From: Roseiarcus sp050012775
Lineage (GTDB): Bacteria > Pseudomonadota > Alphaproteobacteria > Rhizobiales > Beijerinckiaceae
NCBI GenBank assembly: GCA_050012775.1
Contig: JBEKGN010000004.1
Span: forward strand, 112,637 to 176,636
Direction of reading: 5' to 3'
Length of the DNA: 64,000 nt
Numbering within the stretch: position 1 is the first letter of the stretch; the number at the start of each line of letters is the position of its first letter. Below the pieces are notes generated by a model. The model was not told the DNA's origin. It did no database searches and saw only the letters and a list, made by a program, of their open reading frames with translations. This document shows positions 63,875-64,000 of this stretch, piece by piece. The position numbers and the translations under genes are program-made.

Positions 63875-64000
63875 GAGTCTGTCCGGGAACATCATCTTGC
63901 ATTGCATAGTTTTCGCGTCATGAGGCGGATAGAGGCGAGCTTGAGAAAGGCGAGCGCCTTGCGATTGAGGCACTCCCAATCCTTGGCGAGCCTTCGGCAT
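63875..64000 (-). mobile_element. end of an IS5-type insertion sequence (continues beyond window)
   Basis: The outer boundary is inferred from the sequence GAGTCTGTCCGGGAAC starting at 63875, resembling the terminal inverted repeats of IS5/IS427-group elements, directly next to a transposase 3' end on the minus strand. The other end is outside the window, so the element cannot be named. Confidence 0.6.
63892..64000 (-). CDS. IS5-family transposase, C-terminal fragment
   Basis: On the minus strand, 35 codons and a TGA (63892-63894) are visible before the window edge. The tail RRLAKDWECLNRKALAFLKLASIRLM is the characteristic end of IS5/IS427-group DDE transposases. The frame continues past the window edge, so whether the gene is intact is unknown. 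Confidence 0.7.
   Translation of the reverse strand, partial: CRRLAKDWECLNRKALAFLKLASIRLMTRKLCNAR

Overview
This window is a GC-rich (mostly mid-60s % by eye) chromosomal segment from an alphaproteobacterium, most likely Rhizobiales/Hyphomicrobiales. I infer this from gene families and order: hisB-DUF2628-hisHAF, hisZ-hisG, rimP-nusA-ylxR-infB, an alphaproteobacterial DnaG without a zinc ribbon, a DUF3772 MscS channel and class II DAHP synthase. A complete NAD-dependent formate dehydrogenase operon (fdsGBACD) fits a methylotroph-like or C1-using lifestyle, but no methane or methanol oxidation gene is present to prove it.

Layout: 1-3.4 kb holds a gene tail, a 2OG-Fe(II) oxygenase-like gene, a TacA/TacT-type toxin-antitoxin pair with a palindromic operator, and an orphan secreted protein in a lower-GC stretch, followed by a 635-bp gap with a perfect 24-bp inverted repeat. 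4-7.3 kb is the histidine operon. 7.3-9 kb carries a SCO protein and an FdsR-like LysR regulator. 9.1-15.1 kb is fdsGBACD, followed by an oxalate/formate-family transporter and its 41-residue small partner. 16.9-19.2 kb has divergent MarR and acyl-CoA ligase genes. 19.2-26.7 kb is the nusA-infB cluster (rimP, nusA, ylxR, infB, rbfA, truB), preceded by a terminator and an attenuator-like hairpin. 26.8-34.5 kb holds cell-envelope genes, purA and moeB. 34.6-39.5 kb holds a hydrolase, a thiolase, a PHP protein and hslVU. 39.6-47.7 kb holds a mechanosensitive channel, hisZG, thrC, an M16 protease and a GNAT enzyme. 47.7-54.9 kb holds a c-di-GMP protein, dnaG and rpoD. 55-58 kb holds hicAB, nadE and vapBC. 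58.1-62.8 kb holds DAHP synthase and an exported msrB-dipZ-msrA operon. 62.8-64 kb ends in an HEPN/MNT pair and the 3' end of an IS5-type element.

Most of the window is housekeeping (histidine, purine, NAD, threonine and aromatic biosynthesis, translation, replication, proteolysis). It is punctuated by four small toxin-antitoxin-like modules (TacAT, HicAB, VapBC, HepT/MntA). The most distinctive functional units are the formate oxidation/transport block and the msrB-dipZ-msrA block. In the latter, a CcdA-TlpA-type thiol relay appears to power two exported methionine sulfoxide reductases and itself carries a methionine-rich periplasmic linker. No rRNA gene, tRNA gene or CRISPR array was seen. 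Start sites were chosen by hand from ribosome-binding sites and gene overlaps; several are TTG or GTG.
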